Translations under genes and position numbers: made by a program
Assembly: GCF_002117935.1 (NCBI RefSeq)
Contig: NZ_BDJE01000004.1
Coordinates: 1-64,000, forward strand
Source: Nocardioides sp. PD653-B2
Lineage (GTDB): Bacteria > Actinomycetota > Actinomycetes > Propionibacteriales > Nocardioidaceae
Reading direction: 5' to 3'
DNA: 64,000 nt
Shown here: positions 17,564 through 25,429 of the stretch, in pieces
How the letters are laid out: the number at the start of each line of letters is the position of its first letter
Numbering within the stretch: position 1 is the stretch's first letter
The notes under the pieces: model-generated
What the model was told of the DNA's origin: nothing
The model's input: the letters and a program-made list of their open reading frames with translations, nothing else
The model's database searches: none

Positions 17564-18046
17564 TTACCCGCCCAGCGCCTTCTCGATGTCCCCGGCGATC
17601 TTCTCGGGCTTGGTCGTCGGCGCATACCGGGCCAGCACCTGGCCGTCGCGGCCGACCAGGAACTTGGTGAAGTTCCACTTGATCTTGCTGCCGAGCAGGC
17701 CGCCCTTCTGGGCGCGCAGCCACTGGAAGACGGGGTGAGCTCGGTCGCCGTTGACGTCGACCTTGGAGAAGAGGGGGAACGTCACGCCGAAGTTGCGCTC
17801 GCAGAACCCCGCGATCTCGGCGTCCTCCCCGGGCTCCTGGCCGCCGAACTGGTCACACGGGAAGCCGAGCACGGCGAACCCCTGCTCGGCGTACTCGTCG
17901 TGGAGCTGCTGGAGGCCCTGGTACTGCGGGGTGAAGCCGCACTGGGAGGCCGTGTTGACCACCAGCACGACCTCCCCGGAGTACGTCGCCAGGTCGACGT
18001 CGCTGCCGTCGATGGCGCGGGCGGAGAAGTTCGCGAGTCCGGGCAT
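17564..18046 (-). CDS. glutathione/thioredoxin peroxidase family protein
   Basis: 160 residues. The Cys-type peroxidase motif VLVVNTASQCGFTPQYQGLQQLH holds the catalytic Cys, followed by VLGFPCDQFGGQEPG (conserved Gln) and IKWNFTKFLVGRDGQ (conserved Trp-Asn). These three segments form the GPx catalytic tetrad. Family knowledge: actinobacterial GPx homologues reduce hydroperoxides, usually with thioredoxin rather than glutathione. The product is cytoplasmic, with no signal peptide. Confidence 0.93.
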   Translation of the reverse strand: MPGLANFSARAIDGSDVDLATYSGEVVLVVNTASQCGFTPQYQGLQQLHDEYAEQGFAVLGFPCDQFGGQEPGEDAEIAGFCERNFGVTFPLFSKVDVNGDRAHPVFQWLRAQKGGLLGSKIKWNFTKFLVGRDGQVLARYAPTTKPEKIAGDIEKALGG

Positions 18047-18154
18047 GTGCGCCAGCCTGCCCCGACGCCGTCGCGGTCACACCCCGAGGTGACCCGGTCC
18101 ACAGCCGCAGCGTTCGAGGACGCCTCGACCCCGCCGTCGTGACAGGGTGTAGCC

Positions 18155-18628
18155 ATGCCCCAGGTGACAGCAGAAGCATGGGTCCCGGTGCCTCCTGGGA
18201 CCGCGTTCGCCGTCTCGCAGACGACCGGCGAGGTCCGGCTGCGCTGGGACCCGTTCATCCGCCACCAGCACCTGATCGACGCAGAGACGCCGGGCAAGGG
18301 CGTCCGCACGCTGACGAAGGCCCGCATCGGTCCGACGATGATCAGCCGCTACGTCTCCTACCGCCCGCCCACGTCGGTCGGGATGACGATGGAGAAGGGG
18401 CCGTGGTTCTTCGCGTCGTTCGGCGGCGGCTGGCGGTTCACCCCCGAGGAGCGGGCCGGCGTCGCCGGGACCCGCGCGGTCTGGAAGTACACGTGGTCGG
18501 CACGTCCCGGGTGGCTGGCGCCGGTCGCCGACCCGATCGGCCGGTGGCTGCTGGGCCGCGAGATCCGGGCCCGGATCGCGGCGTTCGCCCGGGCCTGCGA
18601 GGACCCCGCCGCCCTCGGTGTTGCCTAG
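18155..18628 (+). CDS. SRPBCC family protein
   Basis: 157 residues starting MPQVTAEAWVPVPPGTAFAV, the usual SRPBCC opening, with RWDPFIRHQHL and a C-terminal helix (GREIRARIAAFARACED). Ligand and function are unknown. It is transcribed divergently from the glutathione peroxidase gene across about 108 bases. Confidence 0.75.
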   Translation: MPQVTAEAWVPVPPGTAFAVSQTTGEVRLRWDPFIRHQHLIDAETPGKGVRTLTKARIGPTMISRYVSYRPPTSVGMTMEKGPWFFASFGGGWRFTPEERAGVAGTRAVWKYTWSARPGWLAPVADPIGRWLLGREIRARIAAFARACEDPAALGVA

Positions 18629-18678
18629 AACACGTCCACCCAGGTTTCGACCGGGTCGCCGGCGGATACCTATCGATC

Positions 18679-18843
18679 ATGACGATCGCGTTCCTGTTGA
18701 TGGCCGGCCTGACGGCCTTCGTCCTCCTGGTGCCGACGCTGATGGTCGCCGTGCTCGTGTCCGGGCTGGCCCGCCGCGAGGTCTCTCCCGAGACCGTCGA
18801 CGAGCTGGTCACCGAGCCCGTCGAGGTCCCGGCCGTCGCGTAG
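18679..18843 (+). CDS. small single-pass membrane protein, hypothetical
   Basis: 54 residues with one strong membrane helix (IAFLLMAGLTAFVLLVPTLMVAVLVSG), then an acidic tail ending VEVPAVA. The ATG at 18679 lies 50 bases after the SRPBCC gene. No conserved family is recognised. The coding call rests on the continuous hydrophobic segment and codon bias only. It ends 3 bases before the convergent gene. Confidence 0.45.
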   Translation: MTIAFLLMAGLTAFVLLVPTLMVAVLVSGLARREVSPETVDELVTEPVEVPAVA

Positions 18844-18846
18844 TCC

Positions 18847-19512
18847 TCAGCCCCGGCCCGACGAGCCGATCACCCGGGCCCGGACCCGGGCCGGCTGCTG
18901 GTAGCCGACCGGGTTGGCGTGCCCGTCGAGCAGCACCACCACCCGCCGGTCGCCGACGTCGAGCACCATCGTGCCGGGCTCCAGCTCGACGACCTCGCCC
19001 TGGATCAGGTAGTCCTCGCCGGCGATCCGGTCGAAGACCGCCCCCGGAGGACAGCGCACCACGTCACCGAGCGCGACCGCCCGCAGCTCCGTCCGCAGCG
19101 GCCCCACGCGGCCACGGAAGCGCCACAGCAGCAGGAGCGCGACGAGCAGCAGCGCGTCGACCGAGAGCGTCACGACCAGGACGCCGTGACCCGCCACCGC
19201 GCCGTCGACCCGGTACGCCGACGGCTCGTCCTCGAGCACCCGGACCCCCACCTCGCCCGCGGCGACGGCCTCGTCGTACGCCGGCTCGTCCAGCTCGGCG
19301 GACCAGGTCCGCCGGTCGGGGTCGACGCGCTCGGGCAGCGTGAACTCGACCCAGTGCCCGCCGTCGCGGACCTCGTGGCGGGTGACCTGCGCGGTCACGT
19401 CGATGCCCGCACCGTCGACCCGGGAGCTCGTCCACGTGCTGTGCACGAGGGGGAGGTTCACCACGACCACCAGCAGGACCAGCAGCAGCCAGGTCCGGAC
19501 CCGTCGTGTCAC
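18847..19512 (-). CDS. two-helix membrane protein, hypothetical
   Basis: 221 residues from the GTG at 19512, which overlaps the stop of the upstream flavin oxidase (GTGA at 19512-19509), so the genes are translationally coupled. The first helix is TWLLLVLLVVVVNLPLVHSTW, followed by a probably extracytoplasmic domain, a second helix (VLVVTLSVDALLLVALLLLW) and a C-terminal beta-rich part (LIQGEVVELEPGTMVLDVGDRRVVVLLDGH). No family is recognised. Coupling to the oxidase suggests a related membrane role, which is inference. Confidence 0.65.
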   Translation of the reverse strand: MTRRVRTWLLLVLLVVVVNLPLVHSTWTSSRVDGAGIDVTAQVTRHEVRDGGHWVEFTLPERVDPDRRTWSAELDEPAYDEAVAAGEVGVRVLEDEPSAYRVDGAVAGHGVLVVTLSVDALLLVALLLLWRFRGRVGPLRTELRAVALGDVVRCPPGAVFDRIAGEDYLIQGEVVELEPGTMVLDVGDRRVVVLLDGHANPVGYQQPARVRARVIGSSGRG

Positions 19513-20759
19513 CGTAGGTCGAGGTGACGGGCCAGCCAGGCGTTGCGGAACGTGTGCTCCGGGTCGAGCCGGTCGGCGAGTGCGCGGAAGTCGTCGAAGC
19601 GCGGGTACGCCGGCCGCAGTCGGGCGGCGTCCGCGACGAACGCCTTGCCCCAGTGGGGCCGGGCGCCGAGCGGCAGCAGCGCGTCCTCGATCGCCGGCAG
19701 CACGGCGTACACCCCCTCGACGTCGCGCACCCAGGTGAAGTGCAGGCCGACCGCGTCCGCGCCGTAGGCACCGCTGAGCCAGAGCCGGTCCGCGGCGATG
19801 GTGCGGATCTCGCTGACCTGCAGCAGGTGGCCGAACGTCGGCGCCAGCGCGCGGACCCGCTCGATGGCCGTCGCGACCTCGGAGCGCGGCACCAGGTACT
19901 CGCTCTGCAGCTCCTCGCCGCGGCTCGGGGTGAACTCCATCCGGAAGTGCGGCAGCCTCCGGTTCCACGGCCCGGCCACCCCGCCCTGGCGGGTCACCGC
20001 CAGGGTGTCCGCGCCGGCCAGCATGTGCAGCGTCCCGGTCGCGGCGACGGCTCCCCACAGCTCGGGTCGCGGCTCGGCGTCGCGGCTCTTCAGCCAGACC
20101 TGGTCGATCCGGTCGCCGGTCCAGTCGGTGAAGAGGCTGACGCTGTAGGCGCTCGAGGTCAGCGCGTCGAAGTGCTCGAGCGCGGCGTCCCAGGGCAGCC
20201 CGGTCCAGAGGTCCTGGCGGACGTCGTAGGACGGCTCGACGTCGAGCGTCACGTGGGTGGCGATGCCCAGCGCGCCGACGGCGACGACCTGGCCGTCGAA
20301 GTCCGGCTCGCCCCGCGTGGTGCTGCGCCGGGCGCCGTCGGCGCCGACGTACTCGATGCCGGCGACCGCCGCCGCCAGCGAGCCGGTGCGGTCACCCGAG
20401 CCGTGGGTGCCGGTCGCGACGGCGCCCGCGACCGTGATGTGCGGCAGCGACGCCATGGTGGCCAGCGCCCAGCCCTGCCGCTGGAGCTCCTCGGCAAGCC
20501 GGCCGTAGAGGACCCCGCCCCCGACGCGCACCTGACGACGGTCCGCGTCGACCTCGACGTCGCCGGGGAGGTCGAGGGTCGAGACCAGGTCGCCCTCCGT
20601 GTCGGCGACGTCGGTGAAGGAGTGCCGCGAACCGAGGGCACGCACCCGCCTGGCACCGGCGACGACCTCCTGCAGCTGCTCGACCGTCGCAGGGTGGTGC
20701 ACGCGGGGTGCGCCGTACGTGTGGTTGCCCGCCCAGTTCGTCAGCATTGGTTCATTCAA
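19509..20759 (-). CDS. FAD-dependent alditol oxidase-like oxidoreductase
   Basis: 416 residues (an ATG at 20747 is an alternative start). The N-terminus NWAGNHTYGAPRVHHPATVEQ and the motif RRVRALGSRHSFTDVADTEG match the VAO/aldonolactone oxidase family; the His in GSRHSF is the expected covalent FAD site. LATMASLPHITVAGAVATGT (phosphate-binding part of the FAD domain) and the C-terminal RPHWGKAFVADAARL and YPRFDDFRALADRLDPEHTFRN segments fit alditol oxidase (AldO/XyoA type). Family knowledge: these oxidise sugar alcohols such as xylitol or sorbitol with oxygen to give hydrogen peroxide. Confidence 0.85.
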   Translation of the reverse strand: MNEPMLTNWAGNHTYGAPRVHHPATVEQLQEVVAGARRVRALGSRHSFTDVADTEGDLVSTLDLPGDVEVDADRRQVRVGGGVLYGRLAEELQRQGWALATMASLPHITVAGAVATGTHGSGDRTGSLAAAVAGIEYVGADGARRSTTRGEPDFDGQVVAVGALGIATHVTLDVEPSYDVRQDLWTGLPWDAALEHFDALTSSAYSVSLFTDWTGDRIDQVWLKSRDAEPRPELWGAVAATGTLHMLAGADTLAVTRQGGVAGPWNRRLPHFRMEFTPSRGEELQSEYLVPRSEVATAIERVRALAPTFGHLLQVSEIRTIAADRLWLSGAYGADAVGLHFTWVRDVEGVYAVLPAIEDALLPLGARPHWGKAFVADAARLRPAYPRFDDFRALADRLDPEHTFRNAWLARHLDLR

Positions 20760-20893
20760 GCCGAACGGCGGTCGGCGTGGTGTCGTCGTCCGCGACGGTT
20801 CCGGTGATCGGGCCGAAAGGGTTCCACCACGGCGATCCGCGTCGTACGGTCGGCGAGAGGGGCGGATGGGGGCGTCCGCCGAGGGTGATGGGG

Positions 20894-21271
20894 ATGAGGT
20901 ACGAAGCGAGCACAGTCGTGTTCATCGCCGGTCTCGGGTTGGTGGCCGCGATGACCGTGTGGTGTGTGGTGCGCGTCCACCACTGGCGCCGGATCGCCGT
21001 CGCCGCGCAGAACCGGTTGGAGGCCGCCGGCCTCACCGACACCCGCACCTTCGGCCGCTGCCAGGCCGTCGACGTGCGCGACGGCGACCTGGTGTTCGTC
21101 TGGGCCTACGTGCTCGGCCTCGGGGAGTGGAAACACGGGCTCGTCGCCCGGGTCGAGCACGACCGTCTCGACACGCTCGACGTCCAGCTGGTGCGGATCT
21201 TCTTCACCGAGGGCGCGTCGTTCTCGGTCAAGCCCTTCGCCCCCGCCTGGATCCTGCCCGCACCCAGCTGA
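20894..21271 (+). CDS. small membrane-anchored hypothetical protein
   Basis: 125 residues. The ATG at 20894 is favoured over the ATG at 20888 because GAGGG lies 8 bases before it. One N-terminal membrane helix (TVVFIAGLGLVAAMTVWCVV) is followed by a basic stretch and a compact soluble part (FGRCQAVDVRDGDLVFVWAYV, then VRIFFTEGASFSVKPFAP). No known family is recognised. It is the last chromosomal gene before the island. Confidence 0.6.
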   Translation: MRYEASTVVFIAGLGLVAAMTVWCVVRVHHWRRIAVAAQNRLEAAGLTDTRTFGRCQAVDVRDGDLVFVWAYVLGLGEWKHGLVARVEHDRLDTLDVQLVRIFFTEGASFSVKPFAPAWILPAPS

Positions 21272-21335
21272 CCGACCGCCGTGGTCGGGGTGCGAAGGCG
21301 CCTGCGCCTGAGCCTCGAACCACCCCGAGAACGAC

Positions 21336-21364
21336 AAAGGTCCCGACGTGTCGTCGGGGCCTTT
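21336..21364 (-). terminator. original terminator of tRNA-Leu, displaced by the island
   Basis: Arms AAAGGTCCCGACG (21336-21348) and CGTCGGGGCCTTT (21352-21364) pair over 13 bases with one mismatch around a 3-base loop. Read on the minus strand the stem ends in TTT. It directly follows the tRNA-Leu 3'-end duplicate, so it was probably the tRNA terminator before the island entered. Confidence 0.7.
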
Positions 21365-21365
21365 G

Positions 21366-21392
21366 CTCACGTGCGCGAGGGGGATTTGAACC
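21366..21392 (-). other. left attachment site: duplicated 3' end of tRNA-Leu
   Basis: CTCACGTGCGCGAG, then a run of G and ATTTGAACC, repeats the 3' end of the tRNA-Leu at 58461-58543 plus 6 downstream bases. The only difference is one G fewer in the G run. The rest of the tRNA is absent, as expected for the far end of an element integrated into a tRNA 3' end. Confidence 0.85.
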
Positions 21393-21452
21393 GTAGGACC
21401 ACCAGGCTCGATCACGCCCGAACCACCGTCCTGAGCGTGAAACCGTCGCCCC

Positions 21453-21523
21453 GTTACCTCCGGTTACCTCTCGTTTCCTTGGGTCCGTGCACCCCAGGGG
21501 TGCACCAGCCATTGTTCAGTTGG
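21453..21523 (+). repeat. left copy of a diverged ~70-bp direct repeat
   Basis: This stretch matches 56436-56504 in the same orientation at roughly 80 percent by eye. Shared blocks include CTCCGGTT, CGTTTCCT, TCCGTGC, CCCCAGGGGTG, ACCAGCC and CAGTTGG. It includes a perfect 19-base palindrome, GTGCACCCCAGGGGTGCAC (21487-21505). Its place just inside both island ends suggests an old recombination or integrase-binding region. Confidence 0.65.
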
Positions 21524-21655
21524 ACCGGCCCACCGGCCGGCCTCAGCAAACCGTAGCCGACCACCCGATCGGGCTGCCTGCCCGGTTATTTAGTCCCGAT
21601 CACACAAGGGTCCGAGACGGACACCGCACGAGGTCCCTGCTACACGAAGGCGCGA

Positions 21656-22235
21656 CTACGACCCGCGAGAAAAGCGACAACGTCCGGGGTCGGACGCATC
21701 CGGCAACGCTGGATGTGTTCCGCCACCTGATGACCGCCGCGTGCGGCGGCGGGGACGCCGCACCGCGAGGCGCCGTAGGTCGCGTCGGCGGATGGCCCCC
21801 ACCAGAGTCCGGCGCCGAAGGCGAGGTCGTCGAGGCGGCGGGCGACGAGTGCGGTCGCGGGGTCGACGCCGGGGCGCTCGCGGAGGAACAGCGCGACGTC
21901 GAGGAGCACGGCGGTCGCGGCGGCCCGGCGTACGGAGCGGCTGAAGGGGAGAGCGAGGGCCGTGAGCGGCCACCAGTGGCGCAGCAGGAGTCTTGCCTCT
22001 TGCCGAACTGCCCAGCCGAGGCCGCGCACGGCAAGCCCGGCGGCGATGCGACCCTGCGCGACAGGGGGGAGGCTCTGCCGCAGGGACCGAGTTGTGGGGG
22101 TGACCGAGAAGGCGGCGAGCGGGAGTGCCCAGCGGTGACGGGCGAGGAGTGCGGCGGCGCTGAGGCCCATGCCGAGCGACAGGATTGCGGGCGCCACCTT
22201 GTCACCGTGCCGGGCGGCGAGGCCTGCGCCGCCGC
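21656..22235 (-). pseudogene. mftF: mftF remnant (mycofactocin glycosyltransferase C-terminal part)
   Basis: On the minus strand the segment GGAGLAARHGDKVAPAILSL, then LRQSLPPVAQGRIAAGLAVR and VARRLDDLAFGAGLWWG, matches the C-terminal region of MftF. After LWWG the homology (AIRRRDLRRLAVRRPRR) continues in another frame, so there is a frameshift near 21800. The glycosyltransferase catalytic half is missing: a deletion joins this piece to the mftE remnant near 22235-22277. Family knowledge: MftF adds glucose units to premycofactocin. Confidence 0.65.
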
Positions 22236-22276
22236 TGCCGTTGATGAACTTGCGAGCAAGCCAACCTGGCGTCGTC

Positions 22277-22589
22277 GCTCGCGCTGCGCCCAGGTGCCCA
22301 TCGAACGAGCGAGCTCGATCAGCACCTGGCGCAACGCGGTGTTGCCGATGGAGCTGGTGCCGGCGAAGTCCTGGTGCTCACCGCTGGAGCCGTAGAACAG
22401 CGCGGGCGCCATGAGCACCCGGTGGTCCGACGCGAGGAGCGCGGCGGCGGCTCCTTGTGCGACGGCGATCGCGATCACGGTGTCTGTGTCGAGGGGCAGG
22501 TGCGGTCCGTGCTGCTCGATCGAACCGACGGGCACGAGCACCGTCGGTGAAGGCGCGAGCCCGTGCGACGTGGCGCTGGCGAGCCACAC
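22277..22589 (-). pseudogene. mftE: mftE remnant (creatininase-family peptidase N-terminal part)
   Basis: From GTG 22589 the frame reads TVLVPVGSIEQHGPHLPLDT, then DTVIAIAVAQGAAAALLASD, MAPALFYGSSGEHQDFAGTS and SIGNTALRQVLIELARS, typical of MftE, the metallopeptidase that trims the mycofactocin precursor. It includes the metal-binding EQHGPHLPLDTD motif. Homology ends at about residue 104 and runs straight into mftF-like sequence, so the C-terminal half is deleted. The start lies just downstream of the mftD stop (22592-22594), keeping the normal mftD-mftE order. Confidence 0.75.
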
Positions 22590-22591
22590 GG

Positions 22592-23850
22592 TCAGGCCCG
22601 GCCGACGTGCCCGGCTGCGCTGCTGGCCGGTGAGCGTACGCCGAGCGCCCGGTCGAAGCCCTCGGGGATCAGCAGGTGGTCGGGGGTGAGACCCCCGACC
22701 GACGGATCGTGAGGCCGCGCAGCGCGGAGTCGATCCCGCCGTTCAGGATGTCGAGGACGTTCTCGACGTCGGCCTGGCCGTTGGCCGCCAACCCCCGCAG
22801 GTAGGCGCGGCCGATGAGCACGGCTCGGGCGCCCAGGGCGAGGGCCTTGACCACGTCGGACCCGCGACGGACACCACCGTCCATGACGACGTCGACCTGA
22901 TCGCCGACCGCCTGCGCGATGGGGCGGACCATGCGGATCGCGGCCGGCCTACCGTCCCGGTTGTTGCCGCCGTGGTTGGAGACCGAGATCCCCGCGACGC
23001 CGGCGTCGACCGCTCGCAGTGCGTCGTCGACGCGGCACACGCCCTTGAGCACGAAGGGGGTGCCGGAGATCTGGTGCCAGGTCTCCCGCATCCACGCGAC
23101 GTCGTCCCCAGCTGGGAGGCGGGGTGGTCATCCATTCGTAGTAGGCGCCGAAGAAGGTGGGCGCCGCACCGCCGGGATGGGCGAGGTTGGGGCGGTGAGG
23201 TCAGGGAGCCTGCCGGTCTAGCGGTACTGCTGGCCGAACTGCCACAGCCACCGCGGCTTCGTCACGACCTTCGGCGCCATCCGCACCATGGTTTTCAGGT
23301 CGACCTTCTCGGGGATCTCCGGGCTCCCCCAGTCGCGGCCCGTCGAGAAGGACCAGTCCAGCGTCGCGATCAGGCCCTTGACCCCGGCCTGGCGTGCGCG
23401 GGTTGTTCGCTGGATCATCGTGTCGCGGTCGCCGGTCCAGTACATCTGGAAGAAGGTGGTCGCGCCCGTGGCGGTGACCTCCTCGACCGACTTCGAGGCG
23501 AAGTTGGACAGGCCCATGATCGTGCCGCGGGCCGCGGCCGCGCGGGCGACCGCGACCTCGCCGTCGGGGTGTACGGCCTGGACGCCGGTCGGGCTGATGA
23601 TGACCGGCGAGCTAATCGCCTGGCCAAAGACGGGGGTGGCCTGGCTGCGCTCGGCGCACGGGCCGACCACGTGGGGGGCCAGGTCGAGCTCGACGAAGGC
23701 CGCCTGGTTGTCGGCGACGCTCTGCCCGCGCTCGGAGCCGGCGACGAGCGCGCCGTAGACCGGCTCCGGCAGCCGCTTGCGGGCCCGCTCCTGCGCGACC
23801 GCGACCGACTTGAACCAGGGATTTTGCTTCCAGGGGTTCTCGAGCTTCAA
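22592..23850 (-). pseudogene. mftD: mftD remnant (FMN-dependent mycofactocin maturation enzyme), frameshifted
   Basis: The N-terminal half is open from 23850 (NPWFKSVAVAQERARKRLPE, GLSNFASKSVEEVTATGATT, FFQMYWTGDRDTMIQRTTRA), matching MftD, a lactate-dehydrogenase-like FMN enzyme. A stop at 23218 interrupts it. Fragments TGRLPDLTAP and AYYEWMTTPPPSW appear in other frames between 23110 and 23215. The second half resumes as MRETWHQISGTPFVLKGVCR, then GISVSNHGGNNRDGRPAAI and DVVMDGGVRRGSDVVKALAL. The final GLTPDHLLIPEGFDRAL is again out of frame near 22700. Several indels therefore inactivate the gene. In intact clusters MftD oxidises the AHDP intermediate to premycofactocin. Confidence 0.85.
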
Positions 23851-23921
23851 ACTGTCCTGCTCTCGGAGGGTTGGTGACCGGGCAGGCCGCCGCCGCGGGA
23901 GGCTGGACGGCGGCCCGGGGA

Positions 23922-24212
23922 TCAGGGGGTGAAGCCCGCCAGCGGGCTCTCAGCGCAGGCCGAGACCGGTGCCGAGACGCTGCCGGCTCCGCTGATCGGC
24001 CGCCGGGTGAGCAGCTGCAGCATCACGGGCCGGTTGCGGGTCGGGGTGGCCTTGGAGTGGTCTTGGCTCGCGGCCGGGACGGTGCGCTCTCCGGCCAGCG
24101 CCTGCTCGCCGTGGCCCTGCACGCACTCGGGATCCGGCCCGTCCAGCGGCAGGCCGGACACATCCGGTCCTACCGCGGAGTCAGTCGCCGAGCGGATGGC
24201 CGGGTGAGCCAC
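23922..24212 (-). pseudogene. mftC: mftC remnant (radical SAM maturase C-terminal end)
   Basis: The frame ending at 23922 contains VSGLPLDGPDPECVQGHGEQ and DHSKATPTRNRPVMLQLLTR, finishing CAESPLAGFTP. This resembles the SPASM tail of the mycofactocin radical SAM enzyme MftC. Nothing resembling the radical SAM core (CxxxCxxC) lies upstream, so most of the gene is gone. Its place directly before mftD supports the assignment. Confidence 0.65.
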
Positions 24213-24613
24213 AGGTGGCTGTCGTTCGTCAGGTCATCTCGACTGGGGTCGTCCCGACGCCTCCGACGGCAGAGCGACTTCGCCCTGCCGTCGGGCAAGC
24301 GTCCGGTGAGCGGTACGTCGGACCACCCGAGGAACTCGGTGAGCGGCTCTCCCGCGGCCCCCGCAGTGGCTGCCGCCGACTGGCTCCTGCTGGCCCTCCC
24401 CGACCTGCAGGGTGTCGACTCCGACATAGCCCTGCTCAGCGGCGTGGTCGAGCAGGTGCTGCCGACACTGGGCTGGACCCCGTCGGCACCGTGAGCCCGC
24501 TGGTCGACGATATGGCGCGCCTGCCGGAGCAGAGACCACGGGCGAGCCCTGTCCACCAGCCCTGGCTGACAGGAGCGGCGATCCGCCGCACCACCGCGGT
24601 GGGACAGGAGTGC
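24213..24613. other. no recognisable gene
   Basis: About 400 bases between the mftC remnant and the first intact catabolic gene. Open frames here lack recognisable motifs and overlap on both strands. It probably holds debris from the deletion that removed the mftA, mftB and mftC start region, but no such sequence can be recognised. Confidence 0.5.
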
Positions 24614-25381
24614 TCAGTGGTGACGGAACACCGGAGGCCGCTTGTCGAGGAAAGCCTGGACACCCTCGCGCGCGTCGTACGACTCGAACATGCTGGACAT
24701 CGTCTGCTCGTCCTCGGCTCTCCGCGATTCGGCCGACCCGTGAACAGCGGCATCGACCGCTGCGTTGATGGCTTGGACCGCCAGAGCAGGATTCGCAGCG
24801 ATGACGTTCGCGACCTCGACGGCACGCTGAAGGGCTGACCCGGGCGCCGTCAGCTCGTCGACCAACCCGATACGGTGCGCCTCAGCCGCTGCCACAGGCT
24901 CGCCCATCAGCATCAGCCACTTGGCCCGAGACGGTCCGATGAGGAGCGGCAGCGACGCAGCACACTCTCCAGGGAACACACCCAGCCGCGCCTCCGGTAG
25001 CCCGAACACCGCCTCGGTCGAGGCGACCCTCAAGTCGCACGCCACGGCGAGCTCGACACCTCCACCCAGGACATGGCCCTCGAGGGCGGCGACCACGGGC
25101 TGGGGCATCGACTCGATCGCCTGACAGCACGCATGTTCTCGCCGGGCCAGCTCGAGGCCCGCCTGTGCGTCGGGCGGGAACTCGCGGATGTCCGACCCGG
25201 CAGAAAAGGCCGAGCTTCCCCCGGCGAGAACGACGGCTCGGATCTCGCGGTTGGCCGCGATCCGGCCCGCCTGGTCGGTCAGGGCCTCACGGAGCTCGGA
25301 GGTGAGGAGGTTTAGTGGAGGGTTCCTCAGCGTCAGGATCGCTACGGAATCCGTCACCTCGAGAGTCAATTCAGCGGACAC
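24614..25381 (-). CDS. enoyl-CoA hydratase/isomerase family protein
   Basis: 255 residues from GTG 25381 (AGGAAGG five bases before it; an in-frame GTG at 25396 is the alternative). Crotonase features are LTLRNPPLNLLTSELREAL, AVVLAGGSSAFSAGSDIREF (oxyanion-hole segment) and QPVVAALEGHVLGGGVELAV, then CDLRVASTEAVFGLPEARLG. The Glu pair usual in hydratases is only partly evident, so the reaction (hydration, isomerisation or C-C cleavage) is open. It lies downstream of a CoA-transferase with a gap of about 48 bases, forming a two-gene operon divergent from lacI. Confidence 0.9.
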   Translation of the reverse strand: MSAELTLEVTDSVAILTLRNPPLNLLTSELREALTDQAGRIAANREIRAVVLAGGSSAFSAGSDIREFPPDAQAGLELARREHACCQAIESMPQPVVAALEGHVLGGGVELAVACDLRVASTEAVFGLPEARLGVFPGECAASLPLLIGPSRAKWLMLMGEPVAAAEAHRIGLVDELTAPGSALQRAVEVANVIAANPALAVQAINAAVDAAVHGSAESRRAEDEQTMSSMFESYDAREGVQAFLDKRPPVFRHH

Positions 25382-25429
25382 GGCTTCCTTCCTCACGCGG
25401 CGGGGGTCTGCGAGCGGGCGCTCACCGGG

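Noticed and set aside
23871..24494. Plus-strand open frame opposite the mftC remnant, ending in DSDIALLSGVVEQVLPTLGW
   Set aside because: The tail looks protein-like, but the first two thirds is antisense to the mftC fragment, there is no ribosome-binding site, and no family is recognised.
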